The translations under genes and the position numbers were made by a program. Positions 42,980 to 51,470 of a DNA stretch of 64,000 nucleotides are shown here, in pieces. The notes under the pieces were generated by a model. The model was not told the DNA's origin. It searched no databases and saw nothing but the letters and a program-made list of their open reading frames with translations. Position 1 is the first letter of the stretch. Every line of letters begins with the position of its first letter. Origin of the DNA: Dyadobacter psychrotolerans (lineage in GTDB: Bacteria; Bacteroidota; Bacteroidia; Cytophagales; Spirosomataceae); contig NZ_SMFL01000011.1 in the NCBI RefSeq assembly GCF_004349265.1, positions 186,001-250,000 of the forward strand, written 5' to 3'.

Positions 42980-44512
42980 TTGAACAAGAAAGTAATTCTT
43001 ATCATCATGGACGGCTGGGGAATCGCTAAAATCGGCGAAGAAAACCGTTCTGCTGTGATAGCAGCAAACACTCCGTTTTACGACAGTATTTTACAAAAAT
43101 ATCCGCACAGCAAACTTGAAGCAAGCGGACTTGCCGTAGGTCTTCCCGATGGGCAGATGGGTAACTCTGAGGTGGGACATACCAACCTGGGAGCAGGAAG
43201 AGTCGTTTATCAGGATTTGGTAAAAATAAATCTTGCAGTTTCAGAAGGTACTTTGGGACAGGAAAAAGTGTTAACTGACGCACTTGATTATGCCAAAATA
43301 AACAATAAAAAGGTACATTTCATAGGCCTGGTTTCAGATGGCGGAGTGCATTCACACATCGATCATTTGAAGGGTTTATGTAAAATAGCATCAGATAGAG
43401 GTCTGGATAACGTTTTTGTTCATGCTTTTACAGACGGACGCGATTGTGACCCTAAAAGTGGTTTAGGTTTTCTTACAGAACTAACGGCGACGATGGCACA
43501 AACAACGGGCAAACTTGCCAGTGTTACAGGCCGTTATTATGCAATGGACCGTGACAAACGTTGGGAGCGGGTAAAGCTGGCTTATGACGCAATGGTGCAT
43601 GGTGAAGGGAAACACGTGCCGACAAATGATGTTCTTAAAGCAGTTGAAGATTCTTATGAAGAAGGTGTAACGGATGAATTCATTATGCCAATCGTGGCGG
43701 TGAATGAAAACGGAGAGCCCTTAGCGGTTATTCAGGATGGCGATGTGGTTTTATGTTTCAATTTCCGTACAGACCGCGGGCGTGAAATAACTGAGGTGCT
43801 GACGCAGCAGGATTTTCATGAGCAGAACATGCATAAGCTCAATCTTCGCTATATCACGATGACCAATTATGACGATTCATTCAAAGGTGTAGATGTTATT
43901 TTTGATAAAGATAACCTCAACAATACATTGGGTGAAGTTTTGGAAGCAGCAGGAAAAAAACAGATTCGTATTGCTGAAACCGAAAAATACCCACACGTCA
44001 CTTTCTTCTTTTCGGGAGGACGGGAAACGCCGTTTGAAGGAGAAAGCCGTTTGCTTTGCCCGTCACCAAAAGTTGCAACTTATGACCTTCAGCCTGAAAT
44101 GTCCGCTTTCGGTATCCGTGATGCGATTGTTCCTGAACTGATTAAAGAAGAGGTAGATTTTGTTTGTCTCAACTTTGCCAATGCCGACATGGTGGGTCAT
44201 ACCGGTGTTTTCGAAGCAGCAGTAAAGGCATGTGAAACGGTAGATCAATGTGTTCAGGCCGTTGTAACAACTGGTCTTGAGCATGGTTATTCCTCCATTA
44301 TCATTGCCGATCATGGTAATTCGGATTATATGTCAAATGATGACGGCTCGCCTAATACGGCTCACTCGCTGAATCTGGTTCCGTGTATTCTGGTAGACAA
44401 TGAATATACCAATCCAATTCATGATGGTAAATTAGCGGATATGGCGCCGACTATCCTTGCTCTGATGGGTATTCCAAAACCTGAGGAAATGACAGGAAAT
44501 AGCATATTGTAA
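42980..44512 (+). CDS. gpmI: 2,3-bisphosphoglycerate-independent phosphoglycerate mutase
   Basis: Mn-dependent alkaline-phosphatase-superfamily enzyme interconverting 3- and 2-phosphoglycerate; 510 aa. M-D-G-W-G metal site at residues 10-14, catalytic Ser63 in M-G-N-S-E-V-G-H, and the C-terminal metal cluster D-M-V-G-H-T-G and A-D-H-G-N-S-D. The start is TTG at 42980, giving the family N-terminus K-K-V-I-L-I-I-M-D-G-W-G directly. Functionally paired with eno upstream. Confidence 0.97.
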   Translation: MNKKVILIIMDGWGIAKIGEENRSAVIAANTPFYDSILQKYPHSKLEASGLAVGLPDGQMGNSEVGHTNLGAGRVVYQDLVKINLAVSEGTLGQEKVLTDALDYAKINNKKVHFIGLVSDGGVHSHIDHLKGLCKIASDRGLDNVFVHAFTDGRDCDPKSGLGFLTELTATMAQTTGKLASVTGRYYAMDRDKRWERVKLAYDAMVHGEGKHVPTNDVLKAVEDSYEEGVTDEFIMPIVAVNENGEPLAVIQDGDVVLCFNFRTDRGREITEVLTQQDFHEQNMHKLNLRYITMTNYDDSFKGVDVIFDKDNLNNTLGEVLEAAGKKQIRIAETEKYPHVTFFFSGGRETPFEGESRLLCPSPKVATYDLQPEMSAFGIRDAIVPELIKEEVDFVCLNFANADMVGHTGVFEAAVKACETVDQCVQAVVTTGLEHGYSSIIIADHGNSDYMSNDDGSPNTAHSLNLVPCILVDNEYTNPIHDGKLADMAPTILALMGIPKPEEMTGNSIL

Positions 44513-44543
44513 ACCATACATCCTATAATGGTGTTAATTTTGT

Positions 44544-44573
44544 CAGAGAGTCTTCACAGGCTCTCTGTTTTTT
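44544..44573 (+). terminator. Terminator after gpmI
   Basis: CAGAGAG (44544-44550) pairs with CTCTCTG (44561-44567), followed by a T6 run. Confidence 0.7.
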
Positions 44574-44610
44574 ATTGCGGCAGTGTACCGCTAACCAGAG
44601 TTTACTTCCA

Positions 44611-45225
44611 ATGTATCAAAGAAATAAAAAAGATTTGCAAAAGAGCTGGTTTAGATCCATTTCATTTATCATTCTTTGTCTGCCTTTCACGTTGCTTTCC
44701 TGTGACGACGCGGAGCACAAAAAAGACGATCAGGTTAAAAGCTTTTATGACGTCAGAGGTTTTGTTGAAGGCCAGATTATCCTGATGAATAACGAGCGAC
44801 CAGAGGTATCCAAAACCGTAAGTATGGGAGATGAAAAAAATCAGGTCTCTGCCAAAGATGTGGATTGGAAAAAAGAACTGGAACTGTTTCTGCAGGCGGA
44901 TATCAATAAGCCGGCTTACCGTCTGAGTTACACAACCCAAAAACCGGATTCTTTTACAACCATTTATGCTGTCAAACCAGGTGAGCAGCAACTTCCCGTT
45001 CATTATTTAAAGGTTATTGTAGATAGTATTAATCAAGCACCGACATGTATCAGCGCAGTTCTTAAATCCGAAAATAAGCTTTACCAGTCAGAGAAAAATA
45101 TTGAACTGAATTGTGTAGTAAACAACACAGGTTCCAGAATTGTATCCTACAAAATAACCGGCTATCAAAAGCTTGCAACGATGGATAAGAACCCATTTGC
45201 TGTTAAAGCTGAGGTTCATTATTAG
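44611..45225 (+). CDS. Uncharacterised lipoprotein
   Basis: 204 aa, function not recognised. An N-terminal basic region, hydrophobic helix and lipobox L-L-S-C (Cys31) mark it as a lipoprotein. The rest is beta-rich and polar without clear motifs, with a repeated theme of measured values (Y-T-T-Q-K-P-D-S-F-T-T-I-Y). The ATG at 44611 is chosen; a TTG at 44575 would place 12 extra residues before the signal. It is preceded and followed by terminators, so it is a single-gene unit. Confidence 0.7.
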   Translation: MYQRNKKDLQKSWFRSISFIILCLPFTLLSCDDAEHKKDDQVKSFYDVRGFVEGQIILMNNERPEVSKTVSMGDEKNQVSAKDVDWKKELELFLQADINKPAYRLSYTTQKPDSFTTIYAVKPGEQQLPVHYLKVIVDSINQAPTCISAVLKSENKLYQSEKNIELNCVVNNTGSRIVSYKITGYQKLATMDKNPFAVKAEVHY

Positions 45226-45343
45226 TCTGTTTTGCATTATTTGAAGCTGTATCCTTTCTCCATAAGTTGGGTAAAGATTCCGCAAAATTACTGGACAATC
45301 AGTATTGGTTTCGTATAGGTTTTACTTTTTCGTATTAAATATT

Positions 45344-45377
45344 AAAAAGCCCACGGCGTAATGCTGAGGGCTTTTTT
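45344..45377 (+). terminator. Terminator after the uncharacterised lipoprotein gene
   Basis: AAAAAGCCC (45344-45352) pairs with GGGCTTTTT (45368-45376), T-run after. The inner part can add a few pairs. Confidence 0.75.
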
Positions 45378-45416
45378 GGTATTATTTGAATAAACTCTCA
45401 ACCCCTTTTTAACAGA

Positions 45417-45424
45417 TATTTTTG
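45417..45424 (+). promoter_or_regulatory. -7 element for coiled-coil paralogue B
   Basis: TATTTTTG matches TAnnTTTG; the leader would be about 110 nt. No good -33 box. Confidence 0.4.
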
Positions 45425-45540
45425 TAATCGGCACAGAAATGGTTCTTATGGTTATGAAGTCTAACCAAAACGTTTACAAGGCGGACGAAGTTTTGACCGC
45501 CGGTATGTAAAGCTAAATCAAACTATAAACGCGTTTATCA

Positions 45541-46494
45541 ATGCAACAAGAACAACAAAAAAACAAGCAAAGCATAGCATGGGCAATGGTGGTTGTCCTG
45601 GGTCTAGCAACAGCCATGTTTGGCTATCTGTTCACTACTCAGAAAAGTGAATTAACACAACAGGAAAGCTTAGTAGTTCAAAAGGCACGAGAGCTGGCCA
45701 CAACCAAAACAACATTAGATTCTATTTCGACGGTTTTAGATTCTAAGATCGCAGAAATTGAAAGATTAGGTGGAGACGTTTCGGAATTGACGAAAGTAAA
45801 GGAGCAGCTTGAAGCAGACAAACTTGCTTTCAGCAGAAGCAAAAAAGTAGAAACCGGAAAGTACCTTGCTAAGATCAAGGAATACGAAAAATTCCTTGTA
45901 GAGAAGGATGAGGTTATTGCCCAGCTTCGTCTGGAAAATGAACATCTGGTTGCTTCAAACGACTCATTAAGTACACACGTAGGTTCTCTTACAAGTGAAA
46001 GAGAAAGATTGGTACAACGTCAGGCTGAATTATCTGACTCTGTTGTAACATTCACAGCTGCAAACAAAGAACTTTCAGACAAAGTAAGCTTAGCCGCTTC
46101 ATTAAAGGCAGCGAACCTGAAAGTGCTTACTGTCAATTCCCGTGGAAAAGTAAAAGATAAAGAGGAGTACAAAGCGAAAAAAGTTGACAAGCTTAAACTT
46201 ACTTTCACCTTACCGGAAAACGCATTGACTGCACAGGAATCAAAAGACATTTATGTTCGGGTTCTTGATCCTCAGGGAGCAGTTGTAGCTGATGATGCTA
46301 CCGGATCAGGTGAATTTGAAATCAACGGATCTCCATCGAAATTCACAGCACGTGAATCAGTGGCTTACCAGAACAATAACCAAAAAGTTGAAATGCTTTA
46401 TGATAACGCGGCTCAATTCCGTCCTGGGAAATACAACGTTGAGCTTTACGCAGAAGGATACAAAATTGGTGGTACTAATTTCACCATCAAATAA
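45541..46494 (+). CDS. Single-pass membrane coiled-coil protein, paralogue B
   Basis: 317 aa, function not recognised. Same plan as the 10914-11825 product: membrane helix (~12-30), coiled coil (~38-180), then a ~125-residue beta-rich domain. The C-terminal domains are strongly alike, sharing A-T-G-S-G-E-F, the D-P-x-G-A block, N-N-N-Q and G-K-Y-x-V-x-L-Y-A-E-G. It is predicted to face the periplasm. Carried as an isolated unit with its own leader and terminator. The two copies are far apart and in opposite orientation, so this is an old duplication rather than a tandem repeat. Confidence 0.8.
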   Translation: MQQEQQKNKQSIAWAMVVVLGLATAMFGYLFTTQKSELTQQESLVVQKARELATTKTTLDSISTVLDSKIAEIERLGGDVSELTKVKEQLEADKLAFSRSKKVETGKYLAKIKEYEKFLVEKDEVIAQLRLENEHLVASNDSLSTHVGSLTSERERLVQRQAELSDSVVTFTAANKELSDKVSLAASLKAANLKVLTVNSRGKVKDKEEYKAKKVDKLKLTFTLPENALTAQESKDIYVRVLDPQGAVVADDATGSGEFEINGSPSKFTARESVAYQNNNQKVEMLYDNAAQFRPGKYNVELYAEGYKIGGTNFTIK

Positions 46495-46522
46495 CATTGA
46501 ATACCACACCATACATAAACTA

Positions 46523-46560
46523 AAAGGCGGCCGGCATCTATTGCCGGTCGCCTTTGTTTT
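46523..46560. terminator. Terminator between coiled-coil paralogue B and ppk2
   Basis: AAAGGCGGCCGGCA (46523-46536) pairs with TGCCGGTCGCCTTT (46542-46555) with one wobble; TTTT follows at 46557-46560. The genes are convergent, so it may serve both. Confidence 0.82.
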
Positions 46561-46579
46561 GTCTAAACCGAATTTGAGA

Positions 46580-47470
46580 TTATTTGGTATTTTGATTGTT
46601 GATTACATCTATAAAATGATGGAGCTCCGCGGTACGCTCGGGCCCTGAATCCGGATAGTTCATATCCATTTTCTTTAATTCTTCCACAATAATCTTTCCG
46701 ACCGTAAGCCGGAGATTTTTCTTATCATCAGCAGGAACAACATACCAGGGCGCCTTTTTGGATGAGGTGGCATTGATGCAATCTTCGTAGGCTTTCATAT
46801 ACTCGTCCCATTGTTCCCTCACCTTCACATCCTGCTCTTCAAATTTCCAGTTTTTTGACGGATCTTCAATTCGTTCAATTAACCGCTCTGCCTGTTCTTC
46901 TTTCGAAACATTAAGGAAGAATTTGATTACCCTTATACCATTACGGTAAAGATATTTTTCAAGATTTTTAATATCCGAATATCTGTTTTTCCAAAGCTTA
47001 TCCATGTCAGCAGTTAGCTCGACCGGTAATCGCTGGGAATTTTTTATGATTGACGGATCCACCTTGACGACCAATACTTCTTCGTAGTAACTACGGTTAA
47101 AAATTGTGATCGTCCCCCTATGAGGCAGTACCTGATTGGTTCTCCAAAGGAAATCGTGTCCCAGTTCTGTATCCGTTGGTCTTTTGAATGAATGTATTTT
47201 CACGCCTACGGGATTTACACCGGAAAGTACATGTTTGATCGTTCCATCCTTTCCCGCGGCATCCATAGCCTGAAAAATCACCAATAAGCCATACCGGTTG
47301 TGAGCATACATCATACTTTGCAATTCATCCAGCTCCTTTGCAGAATCTTCAAGCATCGTTTCGTATTCCTCCTTGTTTTCGTAAATGTCTTTTGAGCGTG
47401 TTTTCGCCTTTTTGATTTCAAACTTTTGCGTTCCATCTACGCGGTACTGATCAGAATTGAAACTTGACAT
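46580..47470 (-). CDS. Polyphosphate kinase 2 family protein
   Basis: Transfers phosphate between polyphosphate and nucleotides; 296 aa, the one-domain PPK2 length. Walker A at 69-76 (M-D-A-A-G-K-D-G), Walker B region F-N-R-S-Y-Y-E-E, and the lid-type motif E-R-I-E-D-P-S-K-N-W-K-F. Whether it uses AMP, ADP or GDP cannot be told from this reading. It is followed (upstream on this strand) by rdgB, another nucleotide-handling gene. Confidence 0.92.
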   Translation of the reverse strand: MSSFNSDQYRVDGTQKFEIKKAKTRSKDIYENKEEYETMLEDSAKELDELQSMMYAHNRYGLLVIFQAMDAAGKDGTIKHVLSGVNPVGVKIHSFKRPTDTELGHDFLWRTNQVLPHRGTITIFNRSYYEEVLVVKVDPSIIKNSQRLPVELTADMDKLWKNRYSDIKNLEKYLYRNGIRVIKFFLNVSKEEQAERLIERIEDPSKNWKFEEQDVKVREQWDEYMKAYEDCINATSSKKAPWYVVPADDKKNLRLTVGKIIVEELKKMDMNYPDSGPERTAELHHFIDVINNQNTK

Positions 47471-47510
47471 GTGCTTATTGGTTTTGGTTCGAATTATAAG
47501 TGTAATGAAT

Positions 47511-48086
47511 TTATAGATCTTTCAGAAAGTCCGTAAGTTTTGTAAAAGCTTTCGCACGATGGCTTAGTTTGCTTTTTTCGGCCAGGCTCATTTCGGCAAA
47601 AGTAAGGTCATGCCCATTTGGGATAAACACAGGGTCATAGCCAAAACCCTGCGCACCCCGTTTGTCAAAAATTATCGTGCCTTCAACGAGTCCTTCAAAC
47701 TGATGATAAATCCCATCAACTACCAGCGTAATGACAGTTTTAAACCTAGCGTTATGGTCGGTAAAGACTTCTAACTTTTCCAAAAGAAGATTGATGTTAT
47801 CATCTGAATTACGCTGCGGGCCTGCATATCTGGCAGAGAAAACACCCGGCTCACCGTTTAAAGCCGCAACTTCCAAACCGGTATCATCCGCAAAACAATT
47901 CACCTTATAATTATCCCAAACATATTCCGCCTTTTGTGATGAGTTTTCTGCGATGGTCTCGCGGGTTTCAGGAATATCATCAAAACATCCGATTTCATTT
48001 AATGTAGCGAGATCAAACTGGTCACCAAGTAATTCCTGGACCTCTTCCAGTTTATGAATATTATTGGTTGCAAAACAAAGCTTCAT
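47511..48086 (-). CDS. rdgB: Non-canonical purine NTP pyrophosphatase (RdgB/HAM1)
   Basis: House-cleaning enzyme that hydrolyses dITP, ITP and XTP to monophosphates; 191 aa. It starts M-K-L-C-F-A-T-N-N-x-x-K at the ATG at 48086; longer in-frame starts upstream add non-family residues. The A-D-D-T-G-L-E-V motif, the S-A-R-Y-A-G loop and G-F-G-Y-D-P-V-F are intact. 40 bp separate it from ppk2 downstream on the same strand. Confidence 0.96.
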   Translation of the reverse strand: MKLCFATNNIHKLEEVQELLGDQFDLATLNEIGCFDDIPETRETIAENSSQKAEYVWDNYKVNCFADDTGLEVAALNGEPGVFSARYAGPQRNSDDNINLLLEKLEVFTDHNARFKTVITLVVDGIYHQFEGLVEGTIIFDKRGAQGFGYDPVFIPNGHDLTFAEMSLAEKSKLSHRAKAFTKLTDFLKDL

Positions 48087-48123
48087 ACGGTTCTTGTCGT
48101 TTTTAATAATCATGCATTTTAAC

Positions 48124-48154
48124 AAAAAAACGGCTACTCTTGCGAAGCAGCCGT
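48124..48154 (-). terminator. Terminator of the FKBP lipoprotein gene
   Basis: ACGGCT (48130-48135) pairs with AGCCGT (48149-48154). On the minus strand the stem runs directly into T7 (the A-tract at 48124-48130). It lies just upstream of the rdgB start. Confidence 0.72.
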
Positions 48155-48179
48155 TCTATATTTTTACACCGGAAATGAA

Positions 48180-49082
48180 TTATCGTGTTGGAGGACCAGC
48201 AGGTGCGCCCGGCTGAGGAGCCTGGCCTTTGCTGAAGTCGATCAGTTCCATTTCAAATTTCAATACAGAGTTACCTGGTATCGGACCGTAAGTCTCAGGA
48301 CCGTAAGCAAGACCCGAAGGGATGATAAGTGTTCCTTTTCCGCCTTTTTTCATAAGCATCAATCCTTCTTCCCATCCTGGAATTACCATTCCTGCACCGA
48401 TTGTCAGCTGAAGAGGTTCTTTGCCTTTGTTGCTGTCAAACTCTTTTCCATCCAAAAACTGACCTGAGTAAAACGCTTTTACGTTATCACCCTGTGTAGG
48501 ATTTGGTCCTGCACCTTCAACTTCCGGAATGTAGTAAAGACCAGATGCAGTTTTTTGTGCTTTGCCTTTCAGATTGTTTTTTGCAAGGTAATCTTCGATG
48601 ATTTTTGCATCAACAGTTTTTTGTTTCACGCCTGATTCTGACTGCTGTTTCTGGAATTCTTCCGAAGTAAGAACGCTCAAAACTTTAACAGTGAAAGTCA
48701 ACTCTGAACCTTTTTTGATCATTGGAGGCAATGGCTGCATCATTTTAGCAAACAAAGTATCCGCATTGATCATGAATTTAGCACTATCACCGGTTGCCAG
48801 CATAGCCAAACCTTCTTCAAAACTTCCTTTGAACGGAGGAGCCTGAAGCACCATTTTCACAGGGGTTCCTTCTTTATAAGTATCGCGTAATGTAGAATCC
48901 GCACCGTTTTTCAGAACTAGATGGAATGACATGATGTCTCCCAGTTTCGCTTTTCTTGCATCATCGTCGTGATCAAACAGCTGGTATTTAAGACCATTTT
49001 CATTTACCTGCGTACGATATTTGTTGCAAGCGGCTGCGAGAATAGTTATGCCTACCGCATAACCGATTGTTTTAAGATTCAT
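48180..49082 (-). CDS. FKBP-type peptidyl-prolyl isomerase lipoprotein, two domains
   Basis: 300 aa exported folding factor. The lipobox is L-A-A-A-C (Cys19). Residues ~30-140 look like a first, degenerate FKBP domain (E-G-L-A-M-L-A-T-G-D-S-A-K-F segment but poor active-site match). Residues ~175-285 form a canonical FKBP domain: V-K-A-F-Y-S-G, F-D-S-N, V-I-P-G-W-E-E-G-L and L-A-Y-G-P-E. A Pro/Gly-rich tail ends the protein. Related to the GldI/Mip-like periplasmic isomerases; a role in gliding cannot be claimed from sequence alone. Confidence 0.88.
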   Translation of the reverse strand: MNLKTIGYAVGITILAAACNKYRTQVNENGLKYQLFDHDDDARKAKLGDIMSFHLVLKNGADSTLRDTYKEGTPVKMVLQAPPFKGSFEEGLAMLATGDSAKFMINADTLFAKMMQPLPPMIKKGSELTFTVKVLSVLTSEEFQKQQSESGVKQKTVDAKIIEDYLAKNNLKGKAQKTASGLYYIPEVEGAGPNPTQGDNVKAFYSGQFLDGKEFDSNKGKEPLQLTIGAGMVIPGWEEGLMLMKKGGKGTLIIPSGLAYGPETYGPIPGNSVLKFEMELIDFSKGQAPQPGAPAGPPTR

Positions 49083-49132
49083 TGGATAGTAAATTAGAAA
49101 AAATATAAAGTTTAATGTTAATAATTCTGGTA

Positions 49133-50182
49133 TTAATCAACGCGTAACAGCGTTTCCTGGTACGAAGGTAAGGCAGATAAAAATCTGTCAACCGTTTCAT
49201 CTATCGACTGATCGGATCTTCCTCCTGATGCATTTTTATGACCGCCTCCGCTAAAATGAGTGCTGGCAAGATCCCGAACAGAAAAGCTGCCTACGGAGCG
49301 GAAGGATATTTTTACTTCTCCCTTTCTCTCGATAAAAAGTGCAGACATAACCACGTTCTCTACCTGCAGGCCGTAATTGACAATTCCCTCCGTTTCACCA
49401 GTGCTTGAATTAAACCTGATCAGTTCAGCTTCGGTAAGCACCATATATGCGGTACGATATTCCGGCAGCACGATTAATTTCTGGGAAAGTACATAACCAA
49501 GAAACTGCAATCTTGAAAGCGGCGCGTTATCATAGATCAGCCTGTGAACCCGACTGGCGTCAAAACCTGTAAGCATCAGATCCGCGACGGTCAGATGAAC
49601 TTCAGATGTTACGTTTGAATGTCTGAAAGAACCGGTGTCTGTCATAATACCTGCATACAGGCATTCAGCCATTTGTCTGTCAAAAAGCGCTGTTACAGAA
49701 AGCTCTGGCTCCATTTTTCTGATAAGCCAATATACAAGCTGTGCTGTTGCCGCTGCGTTGGTATCCCAAACCATCCATTTGGCAAAATATTCCGGCTCAA
49801 GATGATGGTCAATCATCATTTTAATTGCTTTGGCATCCTGAACTACTTTTCCCAGATCCTTTAATCGGGAAAGCACAGAGAAGTCGAGACAGCAAATGAT
49901 GGTAGCCTCTTCAATTTTTGTTTTACAAATCCTGTTATCACCACTTTTCTCGTAAACCAGCACATTTCCGATACCCGGCAGCCAGTTAAGATTGGCAGCA
50001 TATTCTGTCGGACTGATTACGGTAACTTTATGTCCTTTTTTAAGCAAATAGCTGGCCCATCCCAGAGAAGATCCTAAAGCGTCAGCATCTGGATCCCTGT
50101 GCATTGTGATAATGACATTTTGAGGGGTGGAGAAAAAAGCTAAAAGCTCTTCAACGGTTTGATTTACAGTTGTTTGATTCAA
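49133..50182 (-). CDS. DHH/DHHA1 phosphoesterase (NrnA-like nanoRNase / pAp phosphatase)
   Basis: 349 aa cytoplasmic enzyme expected to degrade 2-5-nt RNA and/or pAp. DHH motif I H-R-D-P-D-A-D-A-L-G (28-37), D-F-S as motif II, I-D-H-H as motif III, and D-T-G-S-F-R as motif IV. The DHHA1 substrate-binding loop is G-G-G-H-K-N-A-S-G-G near the C-terminus. It starts with TTG at 50182. It is divergent from ndk, another nucleotide-metabolism gene. c-di-AMP phosphodiesterase activity is a less likely alternative. Confidence 0.92.
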   Translation of the reverse strand: MNQTTVNQTVEELLAFFSTPQNVIITMHRDPDADALGSSLGWASYLLKKGHKVTVISPTEYAANLNWLPGIGNVLVYEKSGDNRICKTKIEEATIICCLDFSVLSRLKDLGKVVQDAKAIKMMIDHHLEPEYFAKWMVWDTNAAATAQLVYWLIRKMEPELSVTALFDRQMAECLYAGIMTDTGSFRHSNVTSEVHLTVADLMLTGFDASRVHRLIYDNAPLSRLQFLGYVLSQKLIVLPEYRTAYMVLTEAELIRFNSSTGETEGIVNYGLQVENVVMSALFIERKGEVKISFRSVGSFSVRDLASTHFSGGGHKNASGGRSDQSIDETVDRFLSALPSYQETLLRVD

Positions 50183-50213
50183 AAGAAGGATCTGCCAAAG
50201 TTAAATGAAGCCA

Positions 50214-50221
50214 CAAAATTA
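50214..50221 (-). promoter_or_regulatory. -7 element for the DHH phosphoesterase gene
   Basis: Minus-strand TAATTTTG matches TAnnTTTG, with a ~25-nt leader to the TTG start at 50182. A second match, TAACTTTG at 50196-50203, lies too close to the start to serve easily. Confidence 0.42.
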
Positions 50222-50335
50222 ATAAAACTGTTGGGATTTGTTCAATCTTGATTACTAAAGGCTTAATCTCAGCCATGTTTTATTTGCCTTAACAAGGTTC
50301 CTCTAAGAATTGTAAAGGATATAATTGAAAAATAG

Positions 50336-50343
50336 TAAGTTTG
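50336..50343 (+). promoter_or_regulatory. -7 element for ndk
   Basis: TAAGTTTG matches TAnnTTTG, followed by CACC. It overlaps a possible TTG start at 50341 and so rules that start out; the leader to the ATG at 50368 is about 18 nt. Confidence 0.55.
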
Positions 50344-50367
50344 CACCAAATAAATTTAGCAGATCGT

Positions 50368-50787
50368 ATGCCAACGAATAGAACGTTCACAATGATTAAG
50401 CCTGATGCCGTACAAGACGGAAACTCAGGCTCTATTATTAAAATGATTGAGGAAGCCGGTTTCCGGATTGTTGCCTTGAAAAAAACTCAGCTGACTCCCG
50501 AGCGTGCCGGACAGTTTTATGCGGTGCATGCTGAGCGCCCTTTTTATAATGATTTGTGCAAATACATGTCATCAGGACAAATTGTTCCTATGATATTGGA
50601 AAAGGAAAACGCAGTTGCTGATTTCCGCACATTGATTGGTGCCACCAATCCTGCGAATGCGGATGAAGGTACAATTCGTAAATTGTTTGCAAAATCGATT
50701 GAAGCCAACGCGATCCACGGATCAGATTCGGACGAAAACGCAGAAATTGAAGGTAATTTCTTTTTTGGAGGATTGGAGCAGTTTTAG
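50368..50787 (+). CDS. ndk: Nucleoside diphosphate kinase
   Basis: Balances NTP and dNTP pools by phosphoryl transfer through a histidine; 139 aa, the usual length. It starts N-R-T-F-T-M-I-K-P-D-A-V; the active-site His117 is in N-A-I-H-G-S-D-S. The ATG at 50368 is chosen because a longer TTG start would fall on the promoter. Single-gene unit closed by a strong terminator. Confidence 0.98.
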   Translation: MPTNRTFTMIKPDAVQDGNSGSIIKMIEEAGFRIVALKKTQLTPERAGQFYAVHAERPFYNDLCKYMSSGQIVPMILEKENAVADFRTLIGATNPANADEGTIRKLFAKSIEANAIHGSDSDENAEIEGNFFFGGLEQF

Positions 50788-50804
50788 AAAATCCTTCTTT
50801 CAAT

Positions 50805-50844
50805 AAAAAATGGCAGCATGGAATTTCCCATACTGCCATTTTTT
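50805..50844. terminator. Bidirectional terminator between ndk and the fasciclin gene
   Basis: AAAAAATGGCAGCATGG (50805-50821) pairs with CCATACTGCCATTTTTT (50828-50844), with one mismatch and a 6-nt loop. Confidence 0.88.
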
Positions 50845-50860
50845 ATTTGTTATAAGCAGA

Positions 50861-51376
50861 TTATTTGTCAGTCAAAACACGGTCCACGATGTGGATTACA
50901 CCATTATCCGCGTTTATATTTTTCTGAACAATTACAGCCTTGTTAATCTTTATTGTGCTGTCACTGCCGGTCGATTTAACAATTAGCAGGTTGATACCAT
51001 TTAAAGCAGCAAAATTGCCCGACTTTAATTCCTCTGTTCTATAAGGCTTATTCAGAATATGATTGTTAACAAAAGAAATCCCGGATTGTCTTGGCAGGGA
51101 AGTAATGGAACTGGCTGTGATCCCTGACTTTTTAAAGGCAGCGTCGTTTGGTGCAAACAATGTAAGTTCAGTTGCTCTAAGCGCATCTCCCATTTCAGTG
51201 CCGGCAATTATTTCTCTCAGGATACTAAACTGACTGTTTTCCAAAATAACGTCAGTGACCGTTTTAGGTTTTACTAAGTCTTTGTCATCCTCCTGGCAGG
51301 AAAATGCTATTCCTGAAAACAGTACTGTAACTAAAAAAAATGCCCAGTAACGGCCTACAAAATGGTTTTTTTTCAT
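50861..51376 (-). CDS. Fasciclin-domain lipoprotein
   Basis: 171 aa surface or periplasmic lipoprotein (lipobox ending F-S-C, Cys27) with one fasciclin (FAS1) domain. The domain shows the T-L-F-A-P-N-D-A-A-F motif (H1), the N-H-I-L segment, and the closing N-G-V-I-H-I-V-D-R-V-L motif (H2). FAS1 domains mediate adhesion or protein binding. No partner is evident among the neighbours. Confidence 0.9.
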   Translation of the reverse strand: MKKNHFVGRYWAFFLVTVLFSGIAFSCQEDDKDLVKPKTVTDVILENSQFSILREIIAGTEMGDALRATELTLFAPNDAAFKKSGITASSITSLPRQSGISFVNNHILNKPYRTEELKSGNFAALNGINLLIVKSTGSDSTIKINKAVIVQKNINADNGVIHIVDRVLTDK

Positions 51377-51470
51377 AGCTTTCGCATCGGTTAATTTCTG
51401 TAAAACTAATGTAAATTGTAGTTTGAAGGATTTTTATCCGAAAATTTTTAATCCTAATCCCAATATCATC

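Larger units (their letters stand above)
45226..45540 (+). other. 315-bp intergenic region
   Basis: Holds the terminator at 45344-45377, a TAnnTTTG element at 45417-45424, and a small hairpin GGCGG/CCGCC (45480-45484 with 45497-45501) in the presumed leader of the next gene. No open frame. Confidence 0.6.

Noticed and set aside
44521..44610. Small coding frame between gpmI and the lipoprotein gene
   Set aside because: The frame runs through the gpmI terminator and continues out of frame inside the lipoprotein gene.
48087..48125. Longer N-terminus for rdgB
   Set aside because: The family starts M-K-L-x-F-A-T-N-N; the extension overlaps the terminator of the FKBP gene region and has no homologous look.
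50341..50367. TTG start nine codons upstream for ndk
   Set aside because: It lies on the TAAGTTTG promoter element and adds residues absent from the family.
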